From Liolophura sinensis (Eukaryota > Mollusca > Polyplacophora > Chitonida > Chitonidae), in assembly GCF_032854445.1 (NCBI RefSeq), contig NC_088298.1:5950160-6014159 (forward strand): 64,000 nt of DNA. The letters run 5' to 3'. The translations under genes were made by a program, and so were the position numbers. The notes below the pieces were generated by a model. The model was not told where the DNA came from and made no database searches. It saw only the letters and a program-made list of their open reading frames with translations. Below, in pieces: positions 10,628-24,200 of the stretch; position 1 is the first letter of the stretch, and each line of letters begins with the position of its first letter.

Positions 10628-13119
10628 TTGCTTATAGAAATATTGTATTTAACCTAATAATTTGCTTAAATAATTGCAATCCGTCTGCTTCACCGACTGT
10701 TACGTGACTAGAAAAACTTCCCTGATCATTACTTAGAAAAGGAAGTTTGCTTAAGTTGCTCTGTATGTATGGGCTCATTACGATGTAAGTCTAAACTGAG
10801 TAAAATTTTTACAGCAAGGAACGAGTGGTATATATTTTTCAGAAGTGAAAGTTACTAAAATTTTGCTGGGCACAGTTTTTTTTTCTGTACTAGCGCCTGA
10901 CTTGATATTGAAAGTGGTTAACAAAGAATATGACGCCTTTCAGACAAGGCATGGGTGGGAATTTATTGAGTTGGTTTCCACACTGAAAGTAATGCTTTAG
11001 AACGTTGATTTGCGTTTCGAAAAATTTAGGGCAAATATCAGGGTGTGCACAGGACTTGAAAAATACAATTTCATTTTCAACTACTTGAAAGGCCTTGAAA
11101 AAGATGAATACTCCTGGAAATTTGAAAATCTTAGTTTGTCCTGAATTTAAATATTGTCTGCTGACTGCCGAGTCTCTATATCGGGAGCTCGCTGATAATT
11201 CCCCCATAGTCAGGGCTTCCAGTGGCACTCACCATTGTCGCAAATTTAGAACAATTTTTTGAAATGGCGATAAAACTTGAAAAAATGCGAATGTTTTTGG
11301 CGACAAATTTATTTACTTAAGAAAAAATACAAACATTATACAGAATCTACCATGAGAGTTTTCCGGGGTGTTTAGCAGATTTTTGCAATTTTTCTTATGA
11401 AAATAATCCACTTACTTTCATTTCAAATGGCCTCATCTCGGCGAAACAACAACAACAACACAGTTGTATGGCGATTACTTGACAGTAATCTACAAAGGGG
11501 GTTCAGCATTGTTGCAAGTTGACTTACATTAAATAACGTTTGAATTCATTTTTGTTAATTAACAAATGAGAATCATGGCATTTTTGGGTGATGCCTTTCA
11601 TCGCCAATTGTGAAAAAAAAAATTATCAGTGGAAATTAATCAGGGTAGAATTACACCTGTAAATGAAGTTACCTCCCATGAAAAACTTTTCCACTTAATT
11701 AACTATTTTTCTCGGATCTGAAGTGAATTAAATGTTTTAGAATATGTGCCATTACATAAATGTGTACATTTACACAGGTTTTCTCCTGTTACTGTACTGA
11801 TCTGTGTACAATGTACTGATCATAATGTTGCATTTAAATAAACTGAATTTACAAATTAAGTTTGTAACAAATTTTTGTGGAAGAGGAAATTACACGCTGC
11901 CAAGCACTGGTTCATTATTTTGAGGGTCTAAATATAACATTTGATAAACTCCAGATATAGCCGGAAGAGACCAAACTGATTCTAGCAGCTACACCTAGGC
12001 AGATAAAAACGAATTGCCGAAGGAGACCTACAAGAGTCATGGCCACTAAGGAAGTATGGCTAAAGAAAAATAGTATTTACTACAAAATCTTACGAGTGGC
12101 TAAAGTGACTGGCTGAAAATACTGACCGAGAGGAAGCCGTGCATAATGATATATGGAGTTAATTTGTTTTTTCTGAGCCAAGGCCGTGTCAAAGGACGTG
12201 TCGCATTACAGAAGTGAATGGCAGATATTTCTTGCAAAAGCTAGCGTACTATTCAATATATGTACATGTAAATTAATGCATCTATAATTCAGACTTGAAA
12301 TATAGTCTATAATTTGCACAATGGTATGTTGAGACTATCCTTACAAACGACAAAAAACTCGTTGAATTTCGTTTTCATGCACCTGTACGAACCCTGAACA
12401 TGTGTGAATATTGCTGTGCTGGATCTATATGTACACTGGTTTCTGTGATATGTGCATTGATGATGCAGGAGTCAGCTGTCATAGGACACCAAAGCACTTG
12501 TCATGTGAGGGAGTAGGCTAAATTCCTAATGATTGATGCACCTGGCCTGTGCCTAATCTTGGAGTGCAATTACATTATGACATTATAATCACTTCTCGTT
12601 ATCACTCCTGATAAATTAGTCATTCTGGATATTGGTCATTATTGATTTTTCTTCAGATTTACACTGAAAAGTGGCACCTGAGACCATGCCAGGGTTCAAA
12701 CCAGTTACGGCCATATGTACTGTAATTCTTTTACCTTTGCGCATGTTTGCAAGTAAACATGTTTCGCGTGTTAATTCAGGCATACGAAGGCATTATTCTA
12801 TGTTGACTGCATTTGTAAACTAATCAAAGTGCATTAAAACTTAAAGCTTTGTTACATCTATTGATACATGTGAAAAAGATCATATTCACCTGTGTATCAG
12901 ACTGTTGATTAAGTGCATTACCTGCAATCATGGCTGAAAATCAAATCCCCTTTTCTTAGGTATGAACTGAGTAGCGGCTGACCAACTTAAGAAATGTGTA
13001 AATTTCATTCTGCGTGCTTAAAGAAGTTATTTGCAGGCCTGTGTAATTCTGTATGTAGTGGTGAAGTCAGTTATGAATGACATGTTGATGTATTGGCAAG
13101 TTTGTTGTGTGTGTGTGTG

Positions 13120-13150
13120 TTTTGGGGGGTGGGAGTGGGGGGGGGGGAAC
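13120..13150 (+). other. G-rich tract with quadruplex potential
   Basis: Four or more G-runs (GGGGGGTGGGAGTGGGGGG...) within 30 bp follow a GTGTGTGT stretch. Formation of a quadruplex is an inference from spacing only. Confidence 0.5.
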
Positions 13151-13194
13151 GGCACAGAGCAAGCTGACCTTGATGTACCTGTACATGTGTCATG

Positions 13195-13310
13195 CTGTGG
13201 ACTCCCCCCATTCTCCTCCTGGTTTCCACCCACGATAATGCTGGGGGCCGTCGTATAAGTGAAATATTCTTGAGTACGACGTAAAACACCAATCAAATAA
13301 ATCAGTAAAT
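13195..13310 (+). repeat. SINE-A fragment (3' half)
   Basis: Contains CCTGGTTTCCACCCACGATAA, GCCGTCGTATAAGTGAAATA, TTCTTGAGTACGACGTAAAA, CACCAATCAAATAAATC. The head is missing. Confidence 0.85.
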
Positions 13311-13984
13311 CATACTGTGAATAGATTTAGGCTTGGTCCAGGATTGTGTTTTTTCAATGAGGTGTTTATGCTGAACAAACATTTTCCCTAGGTAATGGAA
13401 TTTGCAGATGGAATAATCAGGGGAATTGAAGTCAAGATTTAATAAATTTTCAGAAATTTTCTCTTCGCAGAATTTATTTCATTCCTGAAAAAAAGAGTAA
13501 CATTTTCAGTTGATGTCAGTTATTTTTTTTCACATCTTTCAGATTTCATAGATAGGTCTTAAACCAGACAAGATATTTATGTTTAATCTTTGTATCTGCA
13601 TTTGTTTTGTATTATAAGACAGTCTTGCTTTCCATGTGTAGTACGGATGCCTTGTTTGCTGTCTGTGCATGTTGACAACTTGAATTCAGAGTTAAAATGG
13701 CATGGGGTACATGGGTTAATCCAGGGCTATGCAAACTGCTAGTTTATGAATTCCTATAGAATTATTTAGTATCTATATTTTTAACTGGTTAGCCATTTTA
13801 GATTACAGTTAGATATACATTCCATTCGTTAATCTGACTGCCACTGGTGACAGATTCAGTGGCCGTAGGAGGACACAGTGTGACATCCCAGTGTTCCGTA
13901 AGTTGCGTCATGTCGACTGAGTTACATTGCAATACACACCATCGAGTCCACCTACATCAGACTGGGCGGTAGCAGTGGTGCCTC

Positions 13985-14340
13985 TGGTCTCCTCCAGTGG
14001 CCAGTGGAACGACATGTTAGCAGCAACTGCCTCCTCCAGTGGCCAATGGAACTACATGCCAGTAGCCACAACCTCCTCCAGTGGCCAATGGAACGACATG
14101 TCAGTAGCCACTGCCTCCTCCAGTGGCCAATGGAATGACATGTCAGTAGCCAATGCTCCAGTGGCCAGTGGAACGACAAGTCAGTAGCCTCTGCCTCCTC
14201 CAGTGGCCATTGGAACGACAAGTCAGTAGCCTCTGCCTCCTCCAGTGGCCAGTGGAACGACATGTCAGTAGCCTCTGCCTCCTCCAGTGGCCATTGGAAT
14301 AACATGTCAGTAGCCTCTGCCTCCTCCAGTGGCCACCGGG
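13985..14340. repeat. 42-bp tandem array, open in several frames
   Basis: The unit contains GCCTCCTCCAGTGGCCAATG and GAACGACATGTCAGTAGCC, at 42 bp, about 8 copies with one shortened unit near 14155. Because 42 is a multiple of three, frames stay open on both strands: + 13927-14187, and − 13952-14383 with a 14-residue repeat rich in E-E-A-E-A-T-D. These frames are best explained by the period. No domain, splice or start context supports a protein. Confidence 0.93.
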
Positions 14341-14480
14341 AAGCGAATGGAACGGACCCAAGTTTTTGTATTACAGCTGCCATGATTCAGAATGGCTACC
14401 TATAGCAAAGTCTGTCAGATTTACAGATGACTGTCCATAGTATATTGCATAGGACTTGGGTCATTCTTCTGAGCGTGTGA

Positions 14481-15446
14481 CATGCATTATTACCAAAAGA
14501 TCCCTCCATGCATTATTACCAAAAGATCCCTCCATGCATTATTACCAAAAGATCCCTCCATGCATTATTACCAAAAGATCCCTCCATGCGTCGTTAGCAA
14601 AAGATCCCTCCAGGCATAAATACTAAAAGATACCGCCATGCATCGTTAGCAAAAGACCCCTCCAGGCATCACTAGCAAAAGATAAACTGTACCTCCATGC
14701 ATCGTTAGCAAAAGATCCCTCCATGCATTATTACTAAAAGATACCTCCATGCGTCGTTAGCAAAAGATCCCTCCAGGCATAAATACTAAAAGATACCTCC
14801 ATTCATCATTAGCAAAAGACCCCTCCAGGCATCACTAGCAAAAGATAAACTGTACCTCCATGCATCGTTAGCAAAAGATCCCTCCAGGCATAAATACTAA
14901 AAGATACCTCCATTCATCATTAGCAAAAGACCCCTCCAGGCATCACTAGCAAAAGATAAACTGTACCTCCATGCGTCGTTAGCAAAAGATCCCTCCAGGC
15001 ATAAATACTAAAAGATACCGCCATGCATCGTTAGCAAAAGACCCCTCCAGGCATCACTAGCAAAAGATAAACTGTACCTCCATGCATCGTTAGCAAAAGA
15101 TCCCTCCAGGCATAAATACTAAAAGATACCTCCATTCATCGTTAGCAAAAGACCCCTCCAGGCATCACTAGCAAAAGATAAACTGTACCTCCATGCATCG
15201 TTAGCAAAAGATCCCTCCATGCATTATTACTAAAAGATACCTCCATTCATCGTTAGCAAAAGACCCCTCCAGGCATCACTAGCAAAAGATAAACTGTACC
15301 TCCATGCATCGTTAGCAAAAGATCCCTCCAGGCATAAATACTAAAAGATACCTCCATTCATCGTTAGCAAAAGACCCCTCCAGGCATCACTAGCAAAAGA
15401 TAAACCGTACCTCCATGCATCGTTAGCAAAAGATCCCTCCATGCAC
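14481..15446. repeat. 26-bp tandem array with 111-bp higher-order unit
   Basis: The basic unit is 26 bp (for example TGCATTATTACCAAAAGATC + CCTCCA). From about 14580 onward, four diverged monomers form a 111-bp block (26+26+26+33); the last monomer carries the extra AAACTGT. The block is repeated seven to eight times. The first four monomers (14481-14585) are nearly identical and may be the youngest. Confidence 0.95.
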
Positions 15447-18149
15447 AATATGTTTAGATTAGCTGTACATGACACCGAGCTACATGTATGAGTTACCACA
15501 CATAAGAGGTAATATGTATACTATGTGCATGGGAAAGGCTACGGTAATTGTTCTAAAAAAAACAAAACGAGAAAAAAGAAAGGCGTGGAAATTTCCTAAT
15601 ATCTGCTTAGTATATCTGCAAAGGCGTACTTTGCAGGCAGCCCTGTCCACAACGAAATTCTAACACGTCAGAAAACATAAAATAAAAGTATCAGGCAATT
15701 CCATTCAGTCTGTATATGGTGTTAGTTTCGGTGAATTCTGGCCATTGAGGCAGCCAAAGTTGACTTGAGCCATTTTATTTGTGTCACATGGTTGTCCCTT
15801 CTAACCAGGTATATGTATGATGGATGATGTGGTGACGGTGTGAAATTTACCAGCGTATTTTGTGCGCCAACCGTGTGTTTTTAGGTGGTCTTGACAGTAT
15901 CTATAGGGAATGGTGGTGAATTGATATGGTTGACTGACCATTACAGTGTATGTATGTTGCACATGTACTGTCCACTTGAAGGGGCAGGGAATGGAGTACA
16001 GTAAGCTAAAGGTCCATGTGGGGAGAGGGGTTGGGGGAGGGGCTTACACCAGGTGTGTTGGTATGAGGCTTAGGCCAGGTAACCCAGCTGTACTTGCATT
16101 GGTCATATGAAGGATTTAACCAGTCCACACATGTTCTGCTGTGGCTATGGGCTGCACGCTGTGGTCAGAAAGGCCTGGTTGACCACTTGTACCAGTGTTT
16201 GTCTTTAGTGCATGTGTACTGGGTGCTAGGGCTGTTGTAGCTCTGTTTTTTTCACTGACACAGGATTGCGACATCAATTTGTGGTTGGACACACAGACTG
16301 GAGTTTGCAGTGTAGAGGAAATACTTCCTGGATTGTTATATGATGCAGTTAAGAATTTTTTTTGTGATTTGGAGTTGGAATTGTCAAATGTGTGGGTCAC
16401 TGGAGATCTGTGCTTTCTGAAGAACAGTTCAGTTGTCAAGGAAATTTTTGGTGTTATCGCTATGTGATACTGTTTTGATGCCCTAGTCTAGTCAAGTGGT
16501 TTTGACCAAAGCTGGTACCTCCCAAGATTTAGGCATATTGCAGTTTTTGTTCTTTGGCAGATGTTCAAATATACATGTGTTTGCAAGCAAGTGTCTTTGT
16601 GGCGTTAAGGTAGTCGTTTGTTAACGTCTGGGTTTTAGTACATCAAGTTTTCTGGTTTGAAGTTAATAAGACGCATGCATAAGAACATTTCAAGGGCTTT
16701 TGGTTCAGTTGCGCTGAAGTACATCCGATATTAGGTGTTAACCTTATTAACGCAGAAGGTTAAGAAAACTTTGTTGACTTACCATTGGAGGAAACTGGTG
16801 CTAATTTGCATATTAACAATACTACATGTAAATTGGGTCAATCCTACTGTAGAGACAGGATATTAGTTCTGTTGGTAGAACTGCTTAAGATTCGCATGGA
16901 GGATTAGTCTGTATAAGACAGGATGTGTAAAAGCTTGGATATACCGTCGTGTAGATAGGGCAGTTCTTCTCGGAACCATACCCTGCCATTTCTTCAAGTT
17001 GTCCACGAGCCACTTGAATAAAGGCTCGCAATTTGCTCAAGAACGGAATTGCCAAGAACTGTATTCTTTTCTTGTGGATCAAGCAGAACATCTGCTACAA
17101 TAAACAGATTCTTTGTTTTGCTGTAGGTTCTCTGCTCAGACTGCATCATTATATTCCTGTCTAGTATAAAAGCCATGGAGCGCAATTAGTATCCTAACAA
17201 GGTGTCACGATTGTATAGCGGCTTGCCATTCTGTTCGCTGTAGCTGTTGCATTGATACTACAAACTGTCTCAGGTGATACTATGGTGCAGTCGCTGCGTT
17301 TGTCAGTAAATTTTGTGGAGTAACCTACAAATAGCTTCATCCGGTGTTTGCCGAGTTTATTTTCTACAACTTGAAGATTTCATGAAGGCATTTTGTTGAT
17401 TTTCGACTTTGTAACCAATTGAATTACTCACAAAAATGAACTGTTCCAGATGACTTTCTTAGTGATGCACATTTACTCTCCGCTATGGCATTTTTGACAA
17501 GTCTTAGTTTGGCAGCATTGTAACATTTAGTGTTTCAGATGTTGCACTTGCAACTGTTGCATTTGTACAGTTTTTTTTATTAATTGTTTATGTAGATCTG
17601 TAGTGGGTTGTTTATTTTGCAACATTATTTTTTGCCATAACAAGACTGTTGCACTGAGCAACAACTCTCTACACAGCCTAGTCTTGCGCTTGCTTTGTGT
17701 TTGAGTCTCATTATTTGTCATTAAGGGGGTTTGCTCCTTTTACCAGAGGCTCTCTTAGCCTACCTTAATTTCACGTGTTTTGAAGTGTTTGTGTTCGGGT
17801 TACCCCCTGGAGGCTCCATTGTGCATTGTGCATATTAGGTCATCCCACCTATTGTGGCACTTTGACCATCTGTGACCTCTTGACAAGCCTGGCTGACCTG
17901 TGACCTATGACCTCCAGATAAGGCCAGCCATGGCAGTGGGTTTTAAGGCCATGTCATGTACCTGGCCCCTCCTCCTCTCGGATGACAGATTGACTTGGTC
18001 TTACTTTGTGAGTATGCCCATCAGAAATTAGAGAATTAAGCAAACACCTTGTAGACTGTGCCATGTGTAATGACATTCACACAGCTACATGTATAGCTAT
18101 TATGCTTTTTGAAACAGCCACGCATATGACCTACCCTATTTGACCTAAA

Positions 18150-18325
18150 ACTTTGTCCAGGACTAAGTTGCTCATTTTCCCAGACTGGGGAGTTCTGTTG
18201 ATTTTACAAAGGTGCTTTGAGAGGTGTTCGTAAGGTAGGATGATGTCCTACTGGGAAAACGTAAATTTTAGCACCAGAAATAGTGTCTCAGGATATTCAT
18301 TTGCCTCCTAAAATGCTCTTTTGTG
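18150..18325 (+). repeat. Interspersed repeat E, copy 1
   Basis: Shares an ordered set of words with 22190-22335 and 46280-46425: GGGAGTTCTGTTGATTTTA, AAAGGTG.TTTGAG, a GGATGAT.. block, CT.GGAAAA, TAGCA.CA, and a final TTGCCTC.TAAAA. Class unknown. Confidence 0.65.
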
Positions 18326-18544
18326 GACAGATTTTTAGGTCATTTAGGGTAGATAGAATGCTGTTGATGTGCTGTAGTAACTCTGCATTAGCTAAGATAG
18401 TGTTAGCTTATTGCTTTGTGCAATGTAATGTGCAAGTGTTGTAATTAATGTATACATACTATACAGTCCATAATACTGGTGTTAATTTGTAGCCGAAGTG
18501 AGAAAAAGGAGGTAACAAAAATAAGCAGAAGTAGAAGAAAGGTA

Positions 18545-18655
18545 GGAGCAGCAATCTGCAGATAGTCGTGGCTTTCCCCTGGGCTGTGCCCAGTTTCCTC
18601 CCACCATAATGCTCGATGTTGCTGTCACCTAAGTGAAAAATGGAGTTCAGCATAA
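18545..18655 (+). repeat. SINE-A fragment
   Basis: Contains AATCTGCAGATAGTCGTGG, GCCCAGTTTCCTCCCACCATA, ATGCTCG, then a diverged AAGTGAAA end. Head and tail are missing. Confidence 0.75.
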
Positions 18656-19014
18656 ATAGTAGATGAATTTGTACCAGGCAGTCATGATGTAAGTGAAAAA
18701 AAGCAGCATAGGTGTATCAAAGGCCTTAATTACTGAACCATTTATGTGTTGATATGCATGTTTTATCTTGTTGTTCCCTGATATAATATACTTGCACCAT
18801 TGCACTCTGTGTAAATAGCAGTTGCATATCCCTGCCTTGTGCTGCTATAATCATATCAGACATACCGGCTTTTTCTTTTTTTTTAATTGTGGTTATGACA
18901 TTTGAGACGTCTGGCAATTTAAACTATGTGGCCAGAAATTAGCTCAGTTCTGTTACACTCTTACTTCTGAAGTTAACCATCTAATGTACTTAGACTTGTG
19001 TCTCCGTAAACACT

Positions 19015-19320
19015 CAAGTTCTGGTGCAGAGACACAAGGGCACAATGGGCGCAAGTTCAAATCCCGGCCTTGGACAGGGAATTTGTGTCGGAGCTAGGTG
19101 GCAGTAAGTGATCAAATACGCTCCTGCAGCTATTTGCCCAGTCTGGCATTTATTGAGGAGGACACAGTGTGTGTCCAGATTCCCCTGTCTAGGTGAATGA
19201 GGGGACTTTCTGCTCGCTAACTCTTGGATCATGTGGAACAGATCTACTGTTATTGTCCTCTGATTAATCCAATTCAGTGGGTTGAGGAGACAGCCCAGCT
19301 TAACTGTAAAACGTATATAC
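19015..19320 (+). repeat. SINE family C, tRNA-derived head
   Basis: GCAAGTTCAAATCCCGGCC at about 19049 resembles a tRNA B-box and is followed by TTGGACAGGGAATTTG. A related head (GGGTTCAAATTCAGCCTTGTACAGG) lies at about 48272. The rest is diverged, so the boundaries are approximate. Confidence 0.5.
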
Positions 19321-19483
19321 ATCAGGAAAGCTTAGTGGCTGAATTGTTGAACTTAGAATTTCCTTTAAGGAGAAGGTGGTTAAAGGGGAAGTAACCGTAG
19401 AAGTAGCTTAGATTAATGTAACCAAAAGAATGAAACCTGTGTTAAAGCTCTTCACCACAAGGGAGAGGAGGAAGAAAGTGGTA

Positions 19484-19506
19484 GGGTGGGGGTGGGGGTG
19501 GGGGTG
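19484..19506 (+). other. G-quadruplex-type motif
   Basis: GGGTGGGGGTGGGGGTGGGGG: four G-runs separated by single T residues, a strong intramolecular quadruplex pattern on the + strand. Function is not known. Confidence 0.7.
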
Positions 19507-20502
19507 GATAAATGGGTTTTTTTTTATTTGAGGTGACAACATAAATAATAAGAGCTTCTTGAAAAAAGCTGAAAAAAATTACTTAGCAAAATTACTGTTG
19601 TCACCTGCAAACTGGTAACTGGGGCTTTCGCTTTCTTGAATTTCTAGGAGAACACGGCACAAAGTGTATGAATTTATTATGTGTGGGTGGTTAGTCCGGC
19701 TATATGTTGACTTGGGATGTGAAATTTTACCCCAAACAGTGCATATTAATCATTTAGATGCAAATAAATATCATAAACTATCACTTTCGATGATGAAAGT
19801 TTAATTCCCTGTAGTGTTTCAACATACCTTCCAAACAAAACTCAAAATATCTTCATAAGATCCGGAAAACTGTCAGAACCCAGCAAAATATACCAATTTT
19901 TTAAGGTGAAAGTGCAGGTTATTTACCATGGGTATAATTGTCATTGATTCATGTTTCATTTTGAGGGGTTTTTTTTTTATAAAAGTTGTCTTACCAGATG
20001 ACAAGATAAAGTAAACCCCAAGTGATGTGAAAAAAGACAATTTTTGGAGTAGACACAATAATTTGGGATTTATTCAAATTAAGGATTGAAGGTACACAGT
20101 AGATACATTTTTTTAAAGCTGTATTCAAGGGGGACAACTCAAGCTGGCCAAGTCTTTATTGATATAAAAATGTTAAAGGTATGTTCCCATATTGATGACA
20201 AGATAACCCTGGGACCCCTGTTTGACTCATAGGGCTAAAATCCTGTTAAAATAGATTTAATATTACACCATATGAGTCAGATAGCTGAAGTGAAAAAAAC
20301 TTCCATTTTTCACTTTCAGTGTAGGCTATAGTTGGACGTTGACTGGTTTTTGTTAGTATTTACCATGATGCAGTATGAATTCAGATAATGGACTTTTTCA
20401 TTCAAGATATTAGTCTGTGTTATTTGATCCATTTATACTTTGTGTGAAACCCTTAAACTGGTTGGTCTAATCAATGTAGTTTTGTCTCCAAAGTAAAATG
20501 TG

Positions 20503-20692
20503 CAAGGACTGGTTGACCCGTATCAGTATAATGGCTCGAGCTGGTTGGCTTACTTGCATTTGATAAGTCGGCTCGGTGAAGCAGCCCTAGATAAGAGTGG
20601 TGGAAATCCGTCCTGCAACATGGAGGCACGTTACATGCACTCTATGGACTCCTACATGTATGTCGTCAAATGACTGAAATGAAAAATGTGCA
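20503..20692 (+). repeat. SINE-B copy
   Basis: Contains GACTGGTTGACCCGTATCAG, TATAATGGCTCGAGCTGG, GGTGAAGCAGCCCTAGATAA, GGAAATCCGTCCTGCAACA and a GTCGTCAAATGACTGAAAT tail. The tRNA head is absent. Confidence 0.85.
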
Positions 20693-21123
20693 TATGATAG
20701 ACACTTGCTTTTTCATATGCACTAGTAATTTTTAGTCATTTTCATAATAATTGTATCCATAAATTGCACGGAAAAAAAGCACTTTAGTGGTGTGAAGATT
20801 TGCTGTGTGGAATTTCAGACATGAATGATTTCTATTCATTTTATTCATTTCATATTGTTTTGCAGTTATATACATGTAAATGGAATCTAATACATTGGGC
20901 AGTTTTAAGTCATATTTTATTGTCTCTATTATATATTGGATTAGTTTTGTTGAGGTAAACCAATATGATTTAAAGGTAATAACTCTGAAGAGTTTGAAAT
21001 ACCTGGTAACATTTTCACCCTTTTGTTTTTAGTGATGGTCATTTTATGTTTTTTTTGATGTTGGTGACCTTTTATTTACAATGTAATATCAATTCTTACT
21101 GATGATTTCTTGTTGTGTTTCAG

Positions 21124-21219
21124 TCCAAACTGAAAGTGGGCTCAGTTGAGGACTCAGCTGCCCTAATGACGTCAGACTGGGGAACCGACGGGGGAGCCGA
21201 GCTCGATCTCAACACACCG
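21124..21219 (+). CDS. LARP4: LARP4 exon A (N-terminal, before PAM2)
   Basis: Acceptor TTGTTGTGTTTCAG, donor CCG|GTAAGT, 32 codons, phase 0 at both ends. The peptide is acidic ([13 protein letters not shown]) and low in recognisable structure. It joins in frame to the PAM2 exon at 35944. Coding status rests on the two good splice sites and the phase fit. It lacks a strong family match, so it is less certain than later exons. Confidence 0.75.
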
Positions 21220-24200
21220 GTAAGTCACCGCTGCCATTTGTCACCCCTCATCCGGTTGACCTTACCCCTCCTCCCCCCATTGGACACCTGCTTTGCTGAA
21301 AGGATACATGAATTGGTTGGTTTCTGTTTCTTGATTTTGAGTTCAGGTATGTGGCCTGTGATTTTAAAGTACATGAATAGCTTTACAGTTTTTCATCTTG
21401 AGGTGTAAGAACAGCTTCGCAATCTTCTTCTTGAGGTGTAAAAATAGCTGTACAATTTCCTAAAGCCCCAGGGGTCAGTGCAGTTATGAAGTAGCCTGTT
21501 GTGGAGACATCAACAGTGTATGATAGCTGTTAATACTGCATTGTTGGTGAGAGTGTCTGACTGAAGAATGAAAGTCTGGTCGTGCACTCCCAGTACAGTA
21601 TGTCATTTCCAAGTATGCTTAAAAATACAATGGTTCTTGAGAAGAGCAAATTATGCCTCGAAAATCAAATTCAGTCTCTATAATCATTTGGGCATATCTT
21701 CATTTTCATTAAAACCATACTCTTTCGTTTTATATAGTACCTTGTCATGTATTCTTAAAACACCAGTTTCACTGTGGGTAGTGCGTGGGAAACAATGAGG
21801 TGTCGGTTTCACTTGTGTGAATGTTAGTGCAGTCTAACGTCTTGTTTTCCAGCAATAGCGTATACATATTTGTGATTTAAATTTCTTGAAAATCTTGTTG
21901 AAAATAATCAGATAAATGAAGAAGCAAAGCGTGTAAAGCTGTACTGAAATAGACAGCTTCTACATGATTACACTTTGAAGTAACTAAAAAAAAAAAAAAA
22001 TTGTACATCGTAAGAACAGTTCTGCAGTAGGGAATATTTTCCGCCAAAACAAGTCTGTTCCAGACAGAGTATGACATACCATTCTCCACTGTTCCGCTGC
22101 TGTGCTTGTGACCCCCTGCCCCCCCCCCCCCCCCCCCCCCACCTTATAACTTCACATATTCTAAATGATCATAACCTTTGACCATAATTGACTTTTCCTG
22201 ATTTTGGGAGTTCTGTTGATTTTAGAAAGGTGTTTTGAGGTTTGCTTGGAACATGGGATAATATTATACTGGAAAAAGTTCTAGCATCAAAATAACATAT
22301 TGTGATATTTTCTTGCCTCTAAAAATACGGAAATCGTGACATGTAACAGAAATTGTGACGTTTTATGGGGTACACTACTTGGATGGACTACAACGGATAC
22401 TCCCCATTGTATACCCCCCCCCCCCAGTGGTTTATTGCAAATTGTTCATCACAACATGACAATACAGGAAAAAATGTGTTGTTAAATATGGTTTGTGTTT
22501 AGTTCCTGCTGAAAAATTTGTGTTTGCACTATCATAAAAATGTCTTTATTGATATGTACTTTATTGTATGTGTGTGAACTACCCTCCAGATTTCATATCT
22601 GTCCAGTGGCTATGGCCAACTATGCAGTGAGAAATGTGACGTTGTTGTAAATTGTATTTTCAGCTTTTTTTTTTTACAGTACTTAGAACGCATTGGTATT
22701 TAAGCCTGGAAATAACATGAGAGTTGGTTTCAGGACATAACTGGTTAATTTCCCAGCTATCCACTTTATCAAAAAGCTACAATGTTATTCACCTGGCATC
22801 TTTGTCCTGTACCTATATACCCTGGTGAAAATACTATTTGACACAGCACATTGTCCTAATTCTTTTGCTGATTTCCAGGTTTGGCTTTGAAGCTGGAATT
22901 CAGATAGTATTGCTTATATGTGGACTAAAATTTCTATAATTGTGACTGTCAAACTGTTCATTAGGATCATTTGTGAAATCATGAGGAAAAATAGCCATTT
23001 TGTCATTTAGGATTGAATTTCACCTACTGTAATTGTTCAGCCTTTTCACGTGTGTACAAGGTATTTATTCAAGCATATCCTGAGAGTTAACTGATAAAAT
23101 TATACTTTTAGTGAAGCGTTGCAACTGGCTAATCCAGCCAATGTAGTTGTGTCGCTAAAGTCAAGTTATAAAGCAGGGATGGGAATTTCCCACAGATTCG
23201 CAGATTTCTGCGGAGTTTGTTTTGCCAATGGTCCATTTTGTAATTCGTGTAAATTGGTTAAAAGATCTTGGGCGGGAGAGAGTGTGCGGAGGAGTGGCAG
23301 CATCTTCTGGGTGTCATTCCAGGCGCCTGCCCTGATTATGTGACTATACCGTATCAACAACGACGGGCTTCAGGCCTGGAATATCTTTCACACGTTGTGA
23401 TTGGTTGAGAAGTGCTTGTTAACCAGCGAGAGTTTGCGCTACTAATTCGCACAGCAGTACAAAATTGTCTCTAGCCTTATCCGTGTAGGAATGGTCATCT
23501 TTCTGAATGAAGAAAACAAGGCACAATTAAAGGGGGTTGACAGCAGTGTGAAAAACAAATTGGGATGGGGTTGGCCGGAAAGATCTGTGATTGTTAGAGT
23601 GAAAATAGGGAAAGACATTGAGGAAGTAGTAGAAAACTGGGCGGGTTTTATCAGCGTATGCGACTTACCGGGAGTGTACTTACTGTAGTGATGTAATCTG
23701 GCGGCTTACCGGGTAAAGAGCAGTGTACTTGCTGTAGTGATGTAATCTGGCGACTTACCGGGTAAAGAGCAGGGTACTTGCTGTAGTGATGTAATCTGGC
23801 GACTTACCGGGTAAAGAGCAGGGTACTTGCTGTAGTGATGTAATCTGGCGACTTACCGAGTAAAGAGCAGTGTACTTGCTGTAGTGATGTAATCTGGTGA
23901 CTTATCGGGTAAAGAGCAGCGTACTTGCTGTAGTGATGTAATCTGGTGACTTACCGGTAAAGAGCAGCGTACTTGCTGTAGTGATGTAATCTGGTGACTT
24001 ACCGAGTAAAGAGCAGGGTACTTAGTGTAGTGATGTAATCTGGCAACTTACCGAGTAAAGAGCAGCATACTTGCTGTAGTGATGTAATCTGGCGACTTAC
24101 CGAGTAAAGAGCAGGGTACTTAGTGTAGTGATGTAATCTGGCGACTTACCGAGTAAAGAGCAGGGTACTTGCTGTAGTGATGTAATCTGGTGACTTACCG

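Larger units (their letters stand above)
9223..13190. other. Repeat-poor DNA, no gene recognised
   Basis: About 4 kb of AT-rich sequence with a short 30-bp repeat (10551-10627). A 112-codon minus-strand frame at 10890-11228 has no domain I recognise and is left out. No convincing exon with both splice sites in phase was found. The missing first exon of the LARP4 gene could lie here, or upstream of the window. Confidence 0.5.
15447..21123. other. Non-coding DNA 5' of the first recognised LARP4 exon
   Basis: Holds a SINE-A fragment, a family C element, a SINE-B copy, an interspersed repeat (18150-18325) and a G-rich tract. No exon with in-phase splice sites was found. If the first coding exon lies upstream, this is intron. 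Confidence 0.5.

Noticed and set aside
10890-11228. 112-codon minus-strand ORF
   Set aside because: No recognisable motif. It may be a decayed repeat, but no second copy was found in the window.
17160-17190. TATA box with ATG (TATAAAAGCCATGGAGC) as LARP4 promoter
   Set aside because: The ATG is followed by a stop after two more codons and no in-phase donor follows; position alone is not enough.
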